From Novosphingobium rosa NBRC 15208 (lineage in GTDB: Bacteria; Pseudomonadota; Alphaproteobacteria; Sphingomonadales; Sphingomonadaceae), in the NCBI RefSeq assembly GCF_001598555.1, contig NZ_BCZE01000007.1, positions 19,552 to 83,551 of the forward strand: 64,000 bases of DNA, given 5' to 3'. The translations under genes were made by a program, and so were the position numbers. Within the stretch, counting starts at the first letter, position 1. Each line of letters starts with the position of its first letter. The notes beneath the pieces were generated by a model. The model saw only the letters and a program-made list of their open reading frames with translations. It was not told where the DNA came from and made no database searches. Of the stretch, positions 44,616 to 54,355 are shown one piece after another.

Positions 44616-45338
44616 TTAGCGGCCACCGCCATTGTCGGGCTTGCCGGCAGGAGCGGCGCCAGCGGCACCGGCGGCAGCCTGCTGCTGCTGGGCCTGCTGC
44701 TCACGCACCTCGCGCGGCAGCCAGCCGGCGGGCGGCACGAGCTGGGCGTTGGGGATCGCGGCGTCGACTTCGGTCAGGATCGCGCGGCTCAGGTCATAGG
44801 CGTTGCTGGAGGCCAGCTTGGCGCGCGGATCGAGCAGCAGCGTCACGCCGTTCTTCTGCATGGCGGCCTGAATCGAGGCGTCCAGCTTGTCGAGGATCTG
44901 CTCACGCACATAGGCGCGCGACAGGTTCACCGGCTCCAGAATCTTCTGCAGTTCCTGCTGGCCAGCTTCCTGCAGCTTCTGGATCGATTCACCCTGCTGC
45001 TGAATGGCGGCGGCGTTCGCGCCGGGGGCAGCAGCGTCCTTGTTGTACTTGTCGACCATGGGCTGGATCTGGGCGACCAGCTGCTTGCGACGGGCTTCGG
45101 CCTGATCGATCTGCGCCTTGTAGGTGGTGGGGCGCTGAGCATCGGCGGCGCGGTTGGCGGCCGAATTCTCGATGATGGCGTCCAGATAGGCGAAGGCGAT
45201 GCCGTTCACACCGGCCTTGACGCCAGCAGCCGCGGGGGCGGCAGCCGGAGCGGCGGCGGGCTTGGGGGCAGCCAGGGCAGCCTGGGCCGTGCCGGCCAGC
45301 AGCGCCACGGCGACGAAGGATTTCACGAGCATTTTCAT
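44616..45338 (-). CDS. OmpH/Skp-like periplasmic chaperone
   Basis: 240 residues. Signal peptide (about 1-23), Ala/Pro-rich segment, then long charged helices (about 60-165) of the Skp tentacle kind, and a Gln/Ala-rich C-terminus. The stop codon of bamA and this start overlap (TGATG). Holds unfolded outer-membrane proteins for BamA. Longer than E. coli Skp (161), mostly from the low-complexity ends. Confidence 0.85.
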   Translation of the reverse strand: MKMLVKSFVAVALLAGTAQAALAAPKPAAAPAAAPAAAGVKAGVNGIAFAYLDAIIENSAANRAADAQRPTTYKAQIDQAEARRKQLVAQIQPMVDKYNKDAAAPGANAAAIQQQGESIQKLQEAGQQELQKILEPVNLSRAYVREQILDKLDASIQAAMQKNGVTLLLDPRAKLASSNAYDLSRAILTEVDAAIPNAQLVPPAGWLPREVREQQAQQQQAAAGAAGAAPAGKPDNGGGR

Positions 45339-48061
45339 CAGAACTGGGTTCCCACGTTGAAAGTGAAGACTTTGGTATCGTCGCCAGTGGCGTGCAAAAG
45401 CGATTTGGCAATATCGATACGGAACGGCCCGAAGGGCGAGTTCCAGTTGAAGCCCACACCGATCGCGATGCGGGGCCTTGGCGTATCGCCGTAGTAGAAT
45501 TCCTGGAACGGCGCCACCGTGGTGCCCAGCGCGGTGTTGGCCGCACTGGTCGCCGGATTGACCGAATTCGTGGTGGTCACCACGCTGCCGTCCAGATTGG
45601 TCTGCGAATAGAGCGCATTGCCCTTCGAATCGCGGGTCGGGATCAGCGTGGTGGTGGTGTAATACTGGGTCTGCGGCTTGGTGATGCCCCAGACCGCACC
45701 GGCGTCGATGAAGATCGAGGGGCGGATGCCCATTTCCTTGGCGCCGGCGCCCAGCGGGATTTCCAGCTCCGCGCGGGCCAGATAGTAGTACTTGCCGCCG
45801 ATCGCGTCCTCGGTCCAGTCGTTGCGGTCAGCCGAATAGGTCGGGTTGCCGTTGGCGTCCGTGCCGGTCTGGTTCTTGCGCACGACGCGCGGGCCCACGC
45901 CGCGAATGTCGAAACCGCGGATCTGGGGCGAGCCCAGATAGAAGCGGTCGGTCAGCTGGATGGCGTCCACGCCCGCCGATCGGGTGCTGCTGCCCAGCGC
46001 GCGGATCGCGCCGCCCTCAGCCGTGATCGAGCCGATGAAGCCCTTGCCCACCGGCCAGTAACGCGCGACGTTGGCGCGCAGGCGCGCATAACGCACCGAA
46101 CCGCCCAGACCCGAGAAATCGACGCCGATCGACCCGCTCTTGCCCTTCGAGGGGTGAACGCGGTTGTCGAGGTTTTCATAGATCAGCGAGCCGCCGATGA
46201 TCGAGCTGGTGCGCGAACCCTGCGATTCGCAGAGATAGCGGCCCGCCAGCAGCGGGTTACACGCCAGCTGGCCGGCGGCGTTCTGCGAATAGAACTGCGT
46301 CTGATCGAGCGAGACCTTATCGTAGTTCAGCGTGTAGCGCGTCACCAGCGAGGTGTATTCGGTCAGCGGGAAGCCCAGACGCGCCTGGAAACCGGTGGTC
46401 GAGCTTTCATACAGCGAGTTCGAGTTGCTGCTGTAGTAATTGTAGTTGTTGTAGTCGCGGCGGTAGACGTCCACGCCCAGCGACACGCTCTTGTCCATCA
46501 GATAGGGCTCGGCGAAGGACAGCACCAGGCTCTTGGAATAGCGCGAGATCGAGCCCGAGAGACCCACCGTCTGGCCGCGGCCACGGAAGTTGTTCTGCTT
46601 GATCGCGGCGGAGAAGATGAAGCTTTCAAGGCTGGAGTAACCGGCCGAAAGCTGCAGCTCACCCGTGGGCTTTTCTTCCAGATTGGCTTCGAGCACCACG
46701 CGGTCGGCGGCAGACCCCCCCACCTGCTTGACCTCGAACTTTTCCTGGAAATAGCCCAGGCCCTTGATGCGGTTGGTCGAACGCTTGACCTGCAGCGAGT
46801 TGAAGGCATCGCCCTCGGCCAGACGGAACTCGCGGCGGACCACCTTGTCCTGCGTCAGCGTGTTGCCGTTGACGTCGATGCGCTCCACGTAAACACGCGG
46901 CACTTCGGTCATGTTGAAGGTGACGCCCATGGTCAGCGTCTTGGGATCGCGCTGATACTGCGGGCGAACGTCGGCGATGTAGCCGAAGGCGCCGGCGGTG
47001 TCGTTGAGCTGGTCGATCGTGTCCTCGACCTGCTTGGCGTTGTACCAGGCGCCCTTCTTCTCGGGCAGGGCCTTGGCCAGCGTGGCACCGTCGAAGTCGC
47101 GCAGCTGGCTTTCCACCTTCACGTCGCCGAACTTGTAGCGCTTGCCTTCCTCGACCACGTAGGTGACGATGAAGTCCTTCTTGTCCGGAGTCAGCTCGGC
47201 CACGGCGGAGACGACGCGGAAGTCGGCATAGCCGTTGGTCAGGTAGAACTGGCGCAGCTTCTGCTGGTCATAGGCCAGCTTGTCCGGATCGTAGGAGGTG
47301 CCGCTGCGGAAGATGTGCAGCGGGCGCGCCTGCTTGGTCATCATGACCGCGGCGATCTCCTTGTCGGTGAAAGCCTCATTGCCGATGACGTTGATCTGGC
47401 GGACCTTGGACTTGGGCCCTTCGGTGATCTCGAAAACGATGTCCACGCGGTTCTGGTCGAGCTTGACCATCTTGGGCTCGACGCTGGCGCCGAAGCGGCC
47501 CTGACGCTTGTAGAGCTCGATGATGCGCGCCACGTCGGCGCGGACCTTGGAACGCGTGAAGATCTGGCGCGGGGCCAGCTTGATCTCAGGGTTGATCTTG
47601 TCTTCCTTGAGGTGCTTGTTGCCCTCAAGAACGATGCGGTTGATGACCGGGTTTTCCTGAACGGTGATGACCACATGGCCATTGTCGTTGCGGACCTGCA
47701 GGTCGGAGAACAGCTCGGTGGCGTTCAGATCCTTCAGCGCCTGGTCGGCGGCGACCTGCGAATAGACCTGACCGACACGCAGCTTCACATAGGAGAGCAC
47801 CGTATCCTGTTCGAGGCGCTGCACGCCCTCGACCGTCAGCGACTGGATGACCTGACCGGTCCCGTCGGCGGGCGCGGGCGCGGGGGCCTTGTCATTGCCA
47901 AGGGGCTGGGCCGCGCCACCGGGAACGGGCGCGCCCTTTCTGGCTGCCGCCGCCTTGGGCGCAGCGGCCATGGCAATCTGCGGCACCCCCGCGAGAATCG
48001 AGCTGCCCAGCAGGGCAACCACCAGATGCGAGGTGCTGCAAATCCCAGCGCGTTGACCCAT
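45338..48061 (-). CDS. bamA: Outer membrane assembly factor BamA
   Basis: About 907 residues from the ATG at 48061 (MGQRAGICSTSHLVV), preceded by GGGA six bases upstream; in-frame ATGs at 48073 and 48094 are alternatives. Signal peptide, five POTRA domains (about 70-430; first begins IQSLTVEGVQRLEQD), and a C-terminal 16-strand beta-barrel ending in VGTQF with the typical terminal Phe. The lid motif is IRGFDIRG. Inserts beta-barrel proteins into the outer membrane. Confidence 0.95.
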   Translation of the reverse strand: MGQRAGICSTSHLVVALLGSSILAGVPQIAMAAAPKAAAARKGAPVPGGAAQPLGNDKAPAPAPADGTGQVIQSLTVEGVQRLEQDTVLSYVKLRVGQVYSQVAADQALKDLNATELFSDLQVRNDNGHVVITVQENPVINRIVLEGNKHLKEDKINPEIKLAPRQIFTRSKVRADVARIIELYKRQGRFGASVEPKMVKLDQNRVDIVFEITEGPKSKVRQINVIGNEAFTDKEIAAVMMTKQARPLHIFRSGTSYDPDKLAYDQQKLRQFYLTNGYADFRVVSAVAELTPDKKDFIVTYVVEEGKRYKFGDVKVESQLRDFDGATLAKALPEKKGAWYNAKQVEDTIDQLNDTAGAFGYIADVRPQYQRDPKTLTMGVTFNMTEVPRVYVERIDVNGNTLTQDKVVRREFRLAEGDAFNSLQVKRSTNRIKGLGYFQEKFEVKQVGGSAADRVVLEANLEEKPTGELQLSAGYSSLESFIFSAAIKQNNFRGRGQTVGLSGSISRYSKSLVLSFAEPYLMDKSVSLGVDVYRRDYNNYNYYSSNSNSLYESSTTGFQARLGFPLTEYTSLVTRYTLNYDKVSLDQTQFYSQNAAGQLACNPLLAGRYLCESQGSRTSSIIGGSLIYENLDNRVHPSKGKSGSIGVDFSGLGGSVRYARLRANVARYWPVGKGFIGSITAEGGAIRALGSSTRSAGVDAIQLTDRFYLGSPQIRGFDIRGVGPRVVRKNQTGTDANGNPTYSADRNDWTEDAIGGKYYYLARAELEIPLGAGAKEMGIRPSIFIDAGAVWGITKPQTQYYTTTTLIPTRDSKGNALYSQTNLDGSVVTTTNSVNPATSAANTALGTTVAPFQEFYYGDTPRPRIAIGVGFNWNSPFGPFRIDIAKSLLHATGDDTKVFTFNVGTQF

Positions 48062-48268
48062 ATTTCGTCCCATCTTCGACACGGCAGTTCCCATTTCCCC
48101 GAAGTCGGCGGCACGCCGCCAACCGAACCACCCCTGTTTGCCCCCGCGCGGACCATCCGCCCGAAAGGCACGGCCAGCCCGAAAGCACAGCCGCCCTGTG
48201 CCCGATGCTTGATCCTCGATCAAGGCATCTTGGCACGTTGCAAGGCGCCAGCCCCGCTTATTTCCCCA

Positions 48269-49375
48269 TCATGAACCGAAAAGTCCGGCAGGCACCACAT
48301 CATTGACAGTCACGAAGACGATCAGCGCCAGCAGGAAGGCCAGACCGGTACGGAAGGCCCATTCCTGCGTGCGCGCCGTCATCGCTCTGCGGCGAAGAGC
48401 CTCCACCGCATAAAAAGCAAGGTGCCCACCATCCAGCCCCGGAATTGGCAGCAGATTGATGAATGCCAAATTAATTGAAATGAAAGCCGCCATCGAGACG
48501 AACGGCAGCAGCCCCATGCTCAGCGCCTGACCCGCGACACCGGCGATCTTCACCGGCCCGCCCAGCTCACGCACGCTGCGCTGGCCGAAGATGATCTGGC
48601 GCAGGCCGGTCACCGTCAGCTCCACGATCTGGCGGCATTGCTCGAAGGCATGGCCCACGCCGTCGATGGGGCCGTAGCGCAGGCGATAGACATCGCCGCG
48701 CTGGATGCCCATCAGCCCGTAATTGCTGGCATGCCCCTTGCCGTCCGAGGCGCTGATGCTGCCCAGCTTGACCGGCAGAGTGAGCTGCGCATTGCCGCGC
48801 TGGATGCTCACCTGAACAGTCTCACCCGGGAAGGGCGCGACATGCATGGCCACATCGTCGAAATAGGGTGTCCTGGCGCCATCGATGGCGATGATGCGGT
48901 CGCCCAGCTGCAGGCCCGCCGCCTGCGCCGCCGAATGCTGCGGAAACGCCTTGATCACCGGATCGGCGACATAGCGCCCGAAGGCCACGTTGAAGGCGGC
49001 AAAGATCACCAGAGCGATCAGCAGATTGGTGACCGGCCCCGCCGCGACGATGGCGGCGCGTTGCCACAGGGGCTTGAACTGGAAGCAACGCTCGCGCTCG
49101 GCAAGGCTGAGCGGGATATCGTCGATCGGCATGGAGGCGGCGTTCATATCGCCCGCGAACTTCACATAGCCGCCCAGAGGCAGCCACGAGACCTTCCAGC
49201 GCGTGCCGCGCTTGTCGGTCCAGCCGAAGATTTCCGAGCCGAAGCCGATGGAGAAAGCGTCGGCATGGACGCCGCACCAGCGGCCCACCAGATAGTGGCC
49301 CAGCTCATGCAGCAGCACCAGCGGCCCGAGCATCAGGATATAGCCCAGAACCCCGTTGAAGATCGACAACAGCAT
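48269..49375 (-). CDS. rseP: Site-2 zinc metalloprotease RseP
   Basis: 368 residues. Active-site HELGH (His23, Glu24, His27) in the first membrane helix and LDGGH near 318 as third ligand region. A single PDZ-like domain (about 130-215; E. coli has two). Cleaves membrane anchors such as anti-sigma factors and remnant signal peptides. Starts three bases after the dxr stop. Confidence 0.92.
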   Translation of the reverse strand: MLLSIFNGVLGYILMLGPLVLLHELGHYLVGRWCGVHADAFSIGFGSEIFGWTDKRGTRWKVSWLPLGGYVKFAGDMNAASMPIDDIPLSLAERERCFQFKPLWQRAAIVAAGPVTNLLIALVIFAAFNVAFGRYVADPVIKAFPQHSAAQAAGLQLGDRIIAIDGARTPYFDDVAMHVAPFPGETVQVSIQRGNAQLTLPVKLGSISASDGKGHASNYGLMGIQRGDVYRLRYGPIDGVGHAFEQCRQIVELTVTGLRQIIFGQRSVRELGGPVKIAGVAGQALSMGLLPFVSMAAFISINLAFINLLPIPGLDGGHLAFYAVEALRRRAMTARTQEWAFRTGLAFLLALIVFVTVNDVVPAGLFGS

Positions 49376-49378
49376 GGC

Positions 49379-50536
49379 TTACGCGATCTCCATCAGGGAT
49401 TTTGCTTCGATCCGCGCGCGCGCGTCGACGGCATGAACCTCTTCCAGCGTGACGGGCGGCGGCGGAGCATAGCGCCCCAGCACGTCCTCGACCATCGCCG
49501 CGATCCGGGTGAAACCGATGCGCCCATCGAGGAAAGCGGCCACGGCCACCTCATTGGCGGCGTTGAGCACGGCGGGAATGCCGCCCCCTGCCCGCGCCGC
49601 TTCGCGCGCCAGACGGGTGGCGGGGAAACGCTCCTCATCGGGGGCGCGGAAGGTCAGCTGGCCGATGGTGGCCAGATCGAGCTGGTCCGACAGCGGCGTG
49701 TCCATGCGCGCGGGCCAGGCCAGACAGCTGGCGATGGGCACGCGCATATCGCTCGGCCCCAACTGGGCCAGCGTGGAGCCGTCACGGTATTCCACCATGG
49801 AGTGGATGATCGACTGCGGGTGAACGATGATCCGCAGCTTGTCGAGCCCCACCGGGAAAAGGTGATAGGCCTCGATAAATTCCAGCCCCTTGTTCATCAT
49901 CGTGGCCGAATCGACGCTGATCTTCGCGCCCATCGACCAGTTGGGATGCTTGATCGCCTGAGCGGGCGTCGCATGGCGCAGCTGCTCGGCATCCCAGTCG
50001 CGGAACGGGCCACCGCTGGCGGTCAGCGTGATCCAGCGCACATCCTTGTGGCTGTTGCCCGAGAGGCACTGGAAAATGGCGTTGTGTTCGGAATCGACGG
50101 GCAGCAGCGTGGTGCCATGCCTGGCCACGGCGGCGGTCATCACCTCACCGGCGGAAACCAGTGCTTCCTTGTTGGCCAGCGCCACGGTGCGGCCCTGCTC
50201 GATGGCGGCCATGGTGGGGGCCAGACCCGCGCAGCCGACGATGGCGGCCATCACGATGTCGGCGGGGCGGCTTGCGGCCTCGACCAGAGCAGCTTCGCCG
50301 CCGGTGGCCTCGATGCCGCTACCAGCCAGCGCCTCACGCAAGGCGGGCAGCTGAGCCTCATCGGCAACAACGGCCACTTGCGCCTTGAATTCACGGGCAA
50401 GTTCGGCAAGCGCCGTCGCATTGCCATTGGCGGTTAGCGCCACCACGCGCCATGCCTCGGGCTGGCGCCGTACCAGATCCAGTGTCGAGGCCCCGATCGA
50501 GCCGGTGGCGCCCAGAACGGACAGACTGCGCATCAT
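49379..50536 (-). CDS. dxr: 1-deoxy-D-xylulose 5-phosphate reductoisomerase
   Basis: 385 residues. NADPH-binding GATGSIGASTLDL (9-21), metal/substrate motifs PVDSEHNAIFQCL and TASGGPFRDW, and flap region with SMGAKISVDSATMMNKG. Makes methylerythritol phosphate in the isoprenoid (MEP) pathway, upstream of UppS substrate supply. Start at the first of two adjacent ATGs. Confidence 0.96.
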   Translation of the reverse strand: MMRSLSVLGATGSIGASTLDLVRRQPEAWRVVALTANGNATALAELAREFKAQVAVVADEAQLPALREALAGSGIEATGGEAALVEAASRPADIVMAAIVGCAGLAPTMAAIEQGRTVALANKEALVSAGEVMTAAVARHGTTLLPVDSEHNAIFQCLSGNSHKDVRWITLTASGGPFRDWDAEQLRHATPAQAIKHPNWSMGAKISVDSATMMNKGLEFIEAYHLFPVGLDKLRIIVHPQSIIHSMVEYRDGSTLAQLGPSDMRVPIASCLAWPARMDTPLSDQLDLATIGQLTFRAPDEERFPATRLAREAARAGGGIPAVLNAANEVAVAAFLDGRIGFTRIAAMVEDVLGRYAPPPPVTLEEVHAVDARARIEAKSLMEIA

Positions 50537-50539
50537 ACT

Positions 50540-51247
50540 TTAGAAAAACCTTCTTATCACGGAGAGCAGCCCCGCCACGAACAGCACCGCCAGCAAGCCG
50601 TCCACCCGGTCGAACAGACCGCCATGGCCGGGGATCAGGCTTCCGCTGTCCTTCACGCCGGCGCGGCGCTTCATCCAGCTCTCGAAGAAATCACCGGCCT
50701 GAGCGATCACCGCCACAGCAACACCAGCGATCATGAACTGAGCCAGAACCTGCGCCTCATCGAACAAAATACGTCCGGTCGCCAGCACCAGCAAGCCCAG
50801 CGAGGCCAGCGCCGACAGCAGCGCTCCGCCAGCCAGCCCGGACCATGTCTTGGAGGGGCTGATCGCGGGGGCAATCTTGGGGCCACCAAAGGTGCGGCCC
50901 GAAAAATAGGCGCCCACATCGGTGGCCACCACCAGCGCCACCGGGATCAAAGGCCCCAACGCGCCGAACATCACCGGGATGGAGGCCAGCACCTCGCTCG
51001 CCGTGCCGACATAGACCACGCCCGCCACCAGCCAGATCAGCCGCGCCCAGCGGCTGACCGCGATGCGGCGCACCAGCTTGTTCCATTCCCACAGCACGCC
51101 CACGGCCACGGCCAGCACGAACAGCTGCCAGATGAGGCCACCCAGCGCCAGAGCCAGCCCCGCCACCGCCACCATCACGATGGCCGAGAGCGTGCGCGTC
51201 TTCAGCTCGGAGCGCGGGCGCCCCGGCGCCATGCTCTCAGCGGCCAC
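50540..51247 (-). CDS. cdsA: Phosphatidate cytidylyltransferase CdsA
   Basis: 235 residues, about seven membrane segments, with the C-terminal signature [20 protein letters not shown]. Produces CDP-diacylglycerol for PssA. Starts at a GTG (51247) with GGGAG about ten bases upstream and overlaps the uppS end by 11 bases; an ATG at 51232 is the alternative. Slightly short for the family (about 270). Confidence 0.92.
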   Translation of the reverse strand: MAAESMAPGRPRSELKTRTLSAIVMVAVAGLALALGGLIWQLFVLAVAVGVLWEWNKLVRRIAVSRWARLIWLVAGVVYVGTASEVLASIPVMFGALGPLIPVALVVATDVGAYFSGRTFGGPKIAPAISPSKTWSGLAGGALLSALASLGLLVLATGRILFDEAQVLAQFMIAGVAVAVIAQAGDFFESWMKRRAGVKDSGSLIPGHGGLFDRVDGLLAVLFVAGLLSVIRRFF

Positions 51248-51944
51248 CGAAACGGCGCTCCCGCTGGCCGAAGGCGGCCATGGCTTCCTTCAGATGCTCG
51301 GGCGTGAAATCGGGCCACAGCACATCGGTGAACCACATTTCCGCATAAGCGGCCTGCCACAGCAGGAAGTTCGACAGGCGCACCTCGCCGCTGGTGCGGA
51401 TCAGCAGATCGAGCGGGGGCAGATCGCTGGTGTAGAGTTCGGCCTCGATGCTCTCGGGCGTGATCTCGCCCTTGGCGGCAGCGGCGGCGGCGGCGCGGGC
51501 GATTTCCTGCTGGCTGCCGTAATTCAGCGCCACGGCCAGCGTCATCACGCGGTTGTTGGCGGTCTTTTCGATCGCATTGTCGAGCAGCGCCACCACATCG
51601 GGCGCAAAGGCCTTGTAGTCCCCGATGATGCGGATGCGCACGCCATGGGCGGCGATCTCATCCAGATCATTGAGGATAAAGCGCTTCATCAGGCTCATCA
51701 GATCGGAGATTTCCTCCGCCGAGCGCCGCCAGTTTTCCGAGGAAAAGGCATAGAGGGTCAGCGCCTCCAGCCCCATGTCCTTCACGCCGCGGATCAGGCG
51801 GCGCACCGCCTCCCCGCCACGCTGATGGCCCATCGCGCGCGGCAGGAACCGCTGCTTGGCCCAGCGTCCATTGCCATCCATGATGATGGCGACATGGCGC
51901 ACGCCGGGCCCGGCATCGCCGCTGCTGAGAGCCAAAGCGCTCAC
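51237..51944 (-). CDS. uppS: Undecaprenyl diphosphate synthase
   Basis: 235 residues. Cis-prenyltransferase motif [11 protein letters not shown] with catalytic Asp23, SSENWRR, and the C-terminal [15 protein letters not shown] region. Makes the lipid carrier of cell wall synthesis. Overlaps frr by 4 bases. Confidence 0.96.
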   Translation of the reverse strand: MSALALSSGDAGPGVRHVAIIMDGNGRWAKQRFLPRAMGHQRGGEAVRRLIRGVKDMGLEALTLYAFSSENWRRSAEEISDLMSLMKRFILNDLDEIAAHGVRIRIIGDYKAFAPDVVALLDNAIEKTANNRVMTLAVALNYGSQQEIARAAAAAAAKGEITPESIEAELYTSDLPPLDLLIRTSGEVRLSNFLLWQAAYAEMWFTDVLWPDFTPEHLKEAMAAFGQRERRFGGR

Positions 51945-52504
51945 TTGCCCAGGATTTCCTTTTCCTTGGCAGCGGCAACGTCATCAGCGGCCTTGATCTG
52001 GTCGTCGGTCAGCTTCTGGATTTCGGTTTCGTAGCGCTTGCGCTCGTCCTCGCCGATCAGCTTCTTGTTCTCGTCGGCCTTGGCCGCTTCCATGCCGTCA
52101 CGGCGCACGTTGCGGATGGCGATGCGGGCGTTCTCGGCATATTTGCCCGCCAGCTTGGCCAGCTCCTTGCGGCGCTCCTCGGTCAGGTCGGGGATCGGCA
52201 GGCGCAGCGTCTGGCCGTCGGTGATGGGGTTGAGGCCAAGCCCCGCCGAACGGATCGCCTTTTCCACCGAGCTGACGGTGCCCTTGTCCCACACCTGCAC
52301 GGCCAGCATGCGCGGCTCGGGCGCGGAGACGCTGGCGACGCCGTTGAGCGGCATCTTGCTGCCGTAAACCTCGACCACGATGGGATCGAGCAGCGCGACA
52401 TTGGCGCGACCGGTGCGCAGACCCGCCAGATCGCTCGACAGCGCCTCGACAGCGCCCTTCATGCGGCGTTCCAGATCGGCCTTGTCATATTTCGGGGTGG
52501 CCAT
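51941..52504 (-). CDS. frr: Ribosome recycling factor
   Basis: 187 residues, family length 185. MKGAVEALSSDLAGLRTGRA near the start, GLNPITDGQTLRLPIPDLTEERR in the middle, and long paired helices. Splits post-termination ribosomes with EF-G. Confidence 0.96.
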   Translation of the reverse strand: MATPKYDKADLERRMKGAVEALSSDLAGLRTGRANVALLDPIVVEVYGSKMPLNGVASVSAPEPRMLAVQVWDKGTVSSVEKAIRSAGLGLNPITDGQTLRLPIPDLTEERRKELAKLAGKYAENARIAIRNVRRDGMEAAKADENKKLIGEDERKRYETEIQKLTDDQIKAADDVAAAKEKEILGK

Positions 52505-52532
52505 GGGTGTTCTCCTTCAATGCCTTGCGGGC

Positions 52533-53357
52533 TTAAGCCTGAGCCGCTTTCGCAGCCTTCGGCTTTTTCACAGCCTTGGTCTTCTCAACTTTGGGTGCCT
52601 TCACGGCTTTTTTCTTCGGCGCAGTCGCAACCTTCACGGTCGGCGTGCCCACGATCGTCTGAGTCCCCTTGCCCTGCAGCACACGGGCCAGATTGCCCCG
52701 CTCGCGGATCGAGAAGACGACGATCGGAATCTTGTTGTCACGGCACAGCGCCACGGCGCTGGCGTCCATCACCTTCAGGTTCTGGGCCAGAACGGTGTCA
52801 TAATCGATGGTGTCATAACGAACAGCTGACGGATCCGTCTTGGGATCGGCGCTGTAGATGCCATCGACGCTGGTGCCCTTGATGAGGGCATCGCACTTCA
52901 TCTCGGCGGCGCGCAGCGCGGCGCCGGAATCGGTGGTGAAATAGGGCGCGCCCACGCCGGCGGCGAAGATCACCACGCGGCCCTTTTCCAGATGGCGCTC
53001 GGCGCGGCGGCGGATCACCGGCTCGCAGACCTTGTCCATCTCGATGGCGGACTGCACGCGGGTCGGCACGCCGAGCTGCTCAAGCGCGTTCTGCATGGCC
53101 AGAGCATTCATCACCGTGGCCAGCATGCCCATATAATCGGCCTGCGCCCGGTCCATGCCCTTGGCGGCGCCCGCCATGCCGCGGAAGATGTTGCCGCCGC
53201 CGATGACGAGGCAGATCTCCAGCCCGGTCTCTTTCGCGGCTTTCACCTCGCGCGCCAGTTCCGTCACGAAACCGGGATCGATGCCGAAGGCTTGCTCGCC
53301 CATCAGGACCTCGCCTGACAATTTGAGGAGAACACGCTTGTAGTTGGGATCGGTCAT
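52533..53357 (-). CDS. pyrH: UMP kinase with a Lys/Ala/Pro-rich C-terminal tail
   Basis: 274 residues from the ATG at 53357 ([16 protein letters not shown]). The kinase core ends at about residue 243 ([13 protein letters not shown]), as in normal 240-residue PyrH. The core has the amino-acid-kinase blocks [20 protein letters not shown] and [10 protein letters not shown]. It is followed by a roughly 30-residue basic tail with repeated [13 protein letters not shown] units, similar in composition to histone H1 tails. Phosphorylates UMP to UDP. Confidence 0.95.
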   Translation of the reverse strand: MTDPNYKRVLLKLSGEVLMGEQAFGIDPGFVTELAREVKAAKETGLEICLVIGGGNIFRGMAGAAKGMDRAQADYMGMLATVMNALAMQNALEQLGVPTRVQSAIEMDKVCEPVIRRRAERHLEKGRVVIFAAGVGAPYFTTDSGAALRAAEMKCDALIKGTSVDGIYSADPKTDPSAVRYDTIDYDTVLAQNLKVMDASAVALCRDNKIPIVVFSIRERGNLARVLQGKGTQTIVGTPTVKVATAPKKKAVKAPKVEKTKAVKKPKAAKAAQA

Positions 53358-53439
53358 GATGAAAATATCCGCGCGAGAACTGGACTGGCGGGCTCTTAGC
53401 CGCCAGAGGTGCGGGCCGTAAAGGGAGCGTATCGGAAAA

Positions 53440-54282
53440 ATGGGTGCAGTGCGCAAGTCCTGGCGGCGCGGATTGGCTCTGGCGCTGGGCCTGACCGGCC
53501 TTGTCGCGCTGGGAATCAAGGCCCATCACGACACGATGGAGCCGCCGCTGGTGAGGGAAACCCGGCTCGCCCTGCCCGGCCTGGACGCGCCTTTGCGCGT
53601 CCTGCTGATCTCGGACATCCATGTCTCCGGCCCGGATATGCCGCCCGAGCGATTGGCGCACATCGTGGAAGAGCTGAACCGGCTGCATCCTGATATCGTG
53701 TTGATCGCGGGGGATTTCCTCAGCGACAAGCTGATCTCCACACGGCACTATCCGCTCGATCAGGCGGTGGCGCCGCTTAAGGGCCTGCGCGCGCGGCTGG
53801 GCGCGGTGGCCGTGCTGGGCAATCACGATTATTACCGCAACGCCGCCGCCATCCAGCGCGCGCTCGAACAGCAGGGCATCCGCGTGCTGGTCGATCAGGC
53901 CGCGCGCATCGGCCCGCTGACCATTGGCGGCCTCGGCGATCTCGCGACCCGCCATGCCCATCGCGATGTGACGGTGGAAGCCATGCGCCGGTTGGGGCCG
54001 CCCTACATCCTTCTCGCGCATGAGCCGGATTCGTTTCAGAAACTGCCCGGCGATATTCCGCTGATGCTGGCCGGGCATACGCATTGCGGGCAGATCGCCC
54101 TGCCCCTGATCGGCACGCCCATCACCGGATCAGCCTATGGGCGTCGCTACGTCTGCGGGCTGGTGAAGGAGCATGGGGCCAGCCTGATCGTCACGGCGGG
54201 CCTCGGCACCAGCGATCTGCCCTTTCGCTTCGGCGTGCCGGGCGATGTCTGGCTGATCACCCTCACCCCGCAAAAACCCTGA
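53440..54282 (+). CDS. YaeI-like membrane-anchored metallophosphoesterase
   Basis: 280 residues. N-terminal membrane anchor (about 10-26) and a calcineurin-like domain: [30 protein letters not shown] and AGHTHCGQ. Resembles the YaeI/UshA-anchored phosphodiesterase branch active at the membrane, including relatives of LpxG/LpxH that act on lipid substrates. It is on the plus strand between tsf and pyrH, breaking the usual rpsB-tsf-pyrH run. Substrate unknown. Confidence 0.88.
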   Translation: MGAVRKSWRRGLALALGLTGLVALGIKAHHDTMEPPLVRETRLALPGLDAPLRVLLISDIHVSGPDMPPERLAHIVEELNRLHPDIVLIAGDFLSDKLISTRHYPLDQAVAPLKGLRARLGAVAVLGNHDYYRNAAAIQRALEQQGIRVLVDQAARIGPLTIGGLGDLATRHAHRDVTVEAMRRLGPPYILLAHEPDSFQKLPGDIPLMLAGHTHCGQIALPLIGTPITGSAYGRRYVCGLVKEHGASLIVTAGLGTSDLPFRFGVPGDVWLITLTPQKP

Positions 54283-54285
54283 TAC

Positions 54286-54320
54286 GAAAAAGGGCCCGCC
54301 ATTGCTGGCGAGCCCTCTTC
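54286..54320. terminator. Terminator of tsf (and of the convergent phosphoesterase gene)
   Basis: AGGGCTCGCCA / TGGCGGGCCC stem with a GCAA loop, followed on the minus strand by TTTTTC. It lies just after the phosphoesterase stop and 36 bases after the tsf stop. Confidence 0.85.
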
Positions 54321-54355
54321 GTCTCGACGCAGGCCGAAACCCGCGAGAAGAAATC

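Noticed and set aside
45392..48274. 960-codon open frame antisense to bamA
   Set aside because: It mirrors the bamA codon pattern in GC-rich DNA; the composition (Arg/Gly/Ala/His-rich) and lack of any domain show it is a shadow frame.
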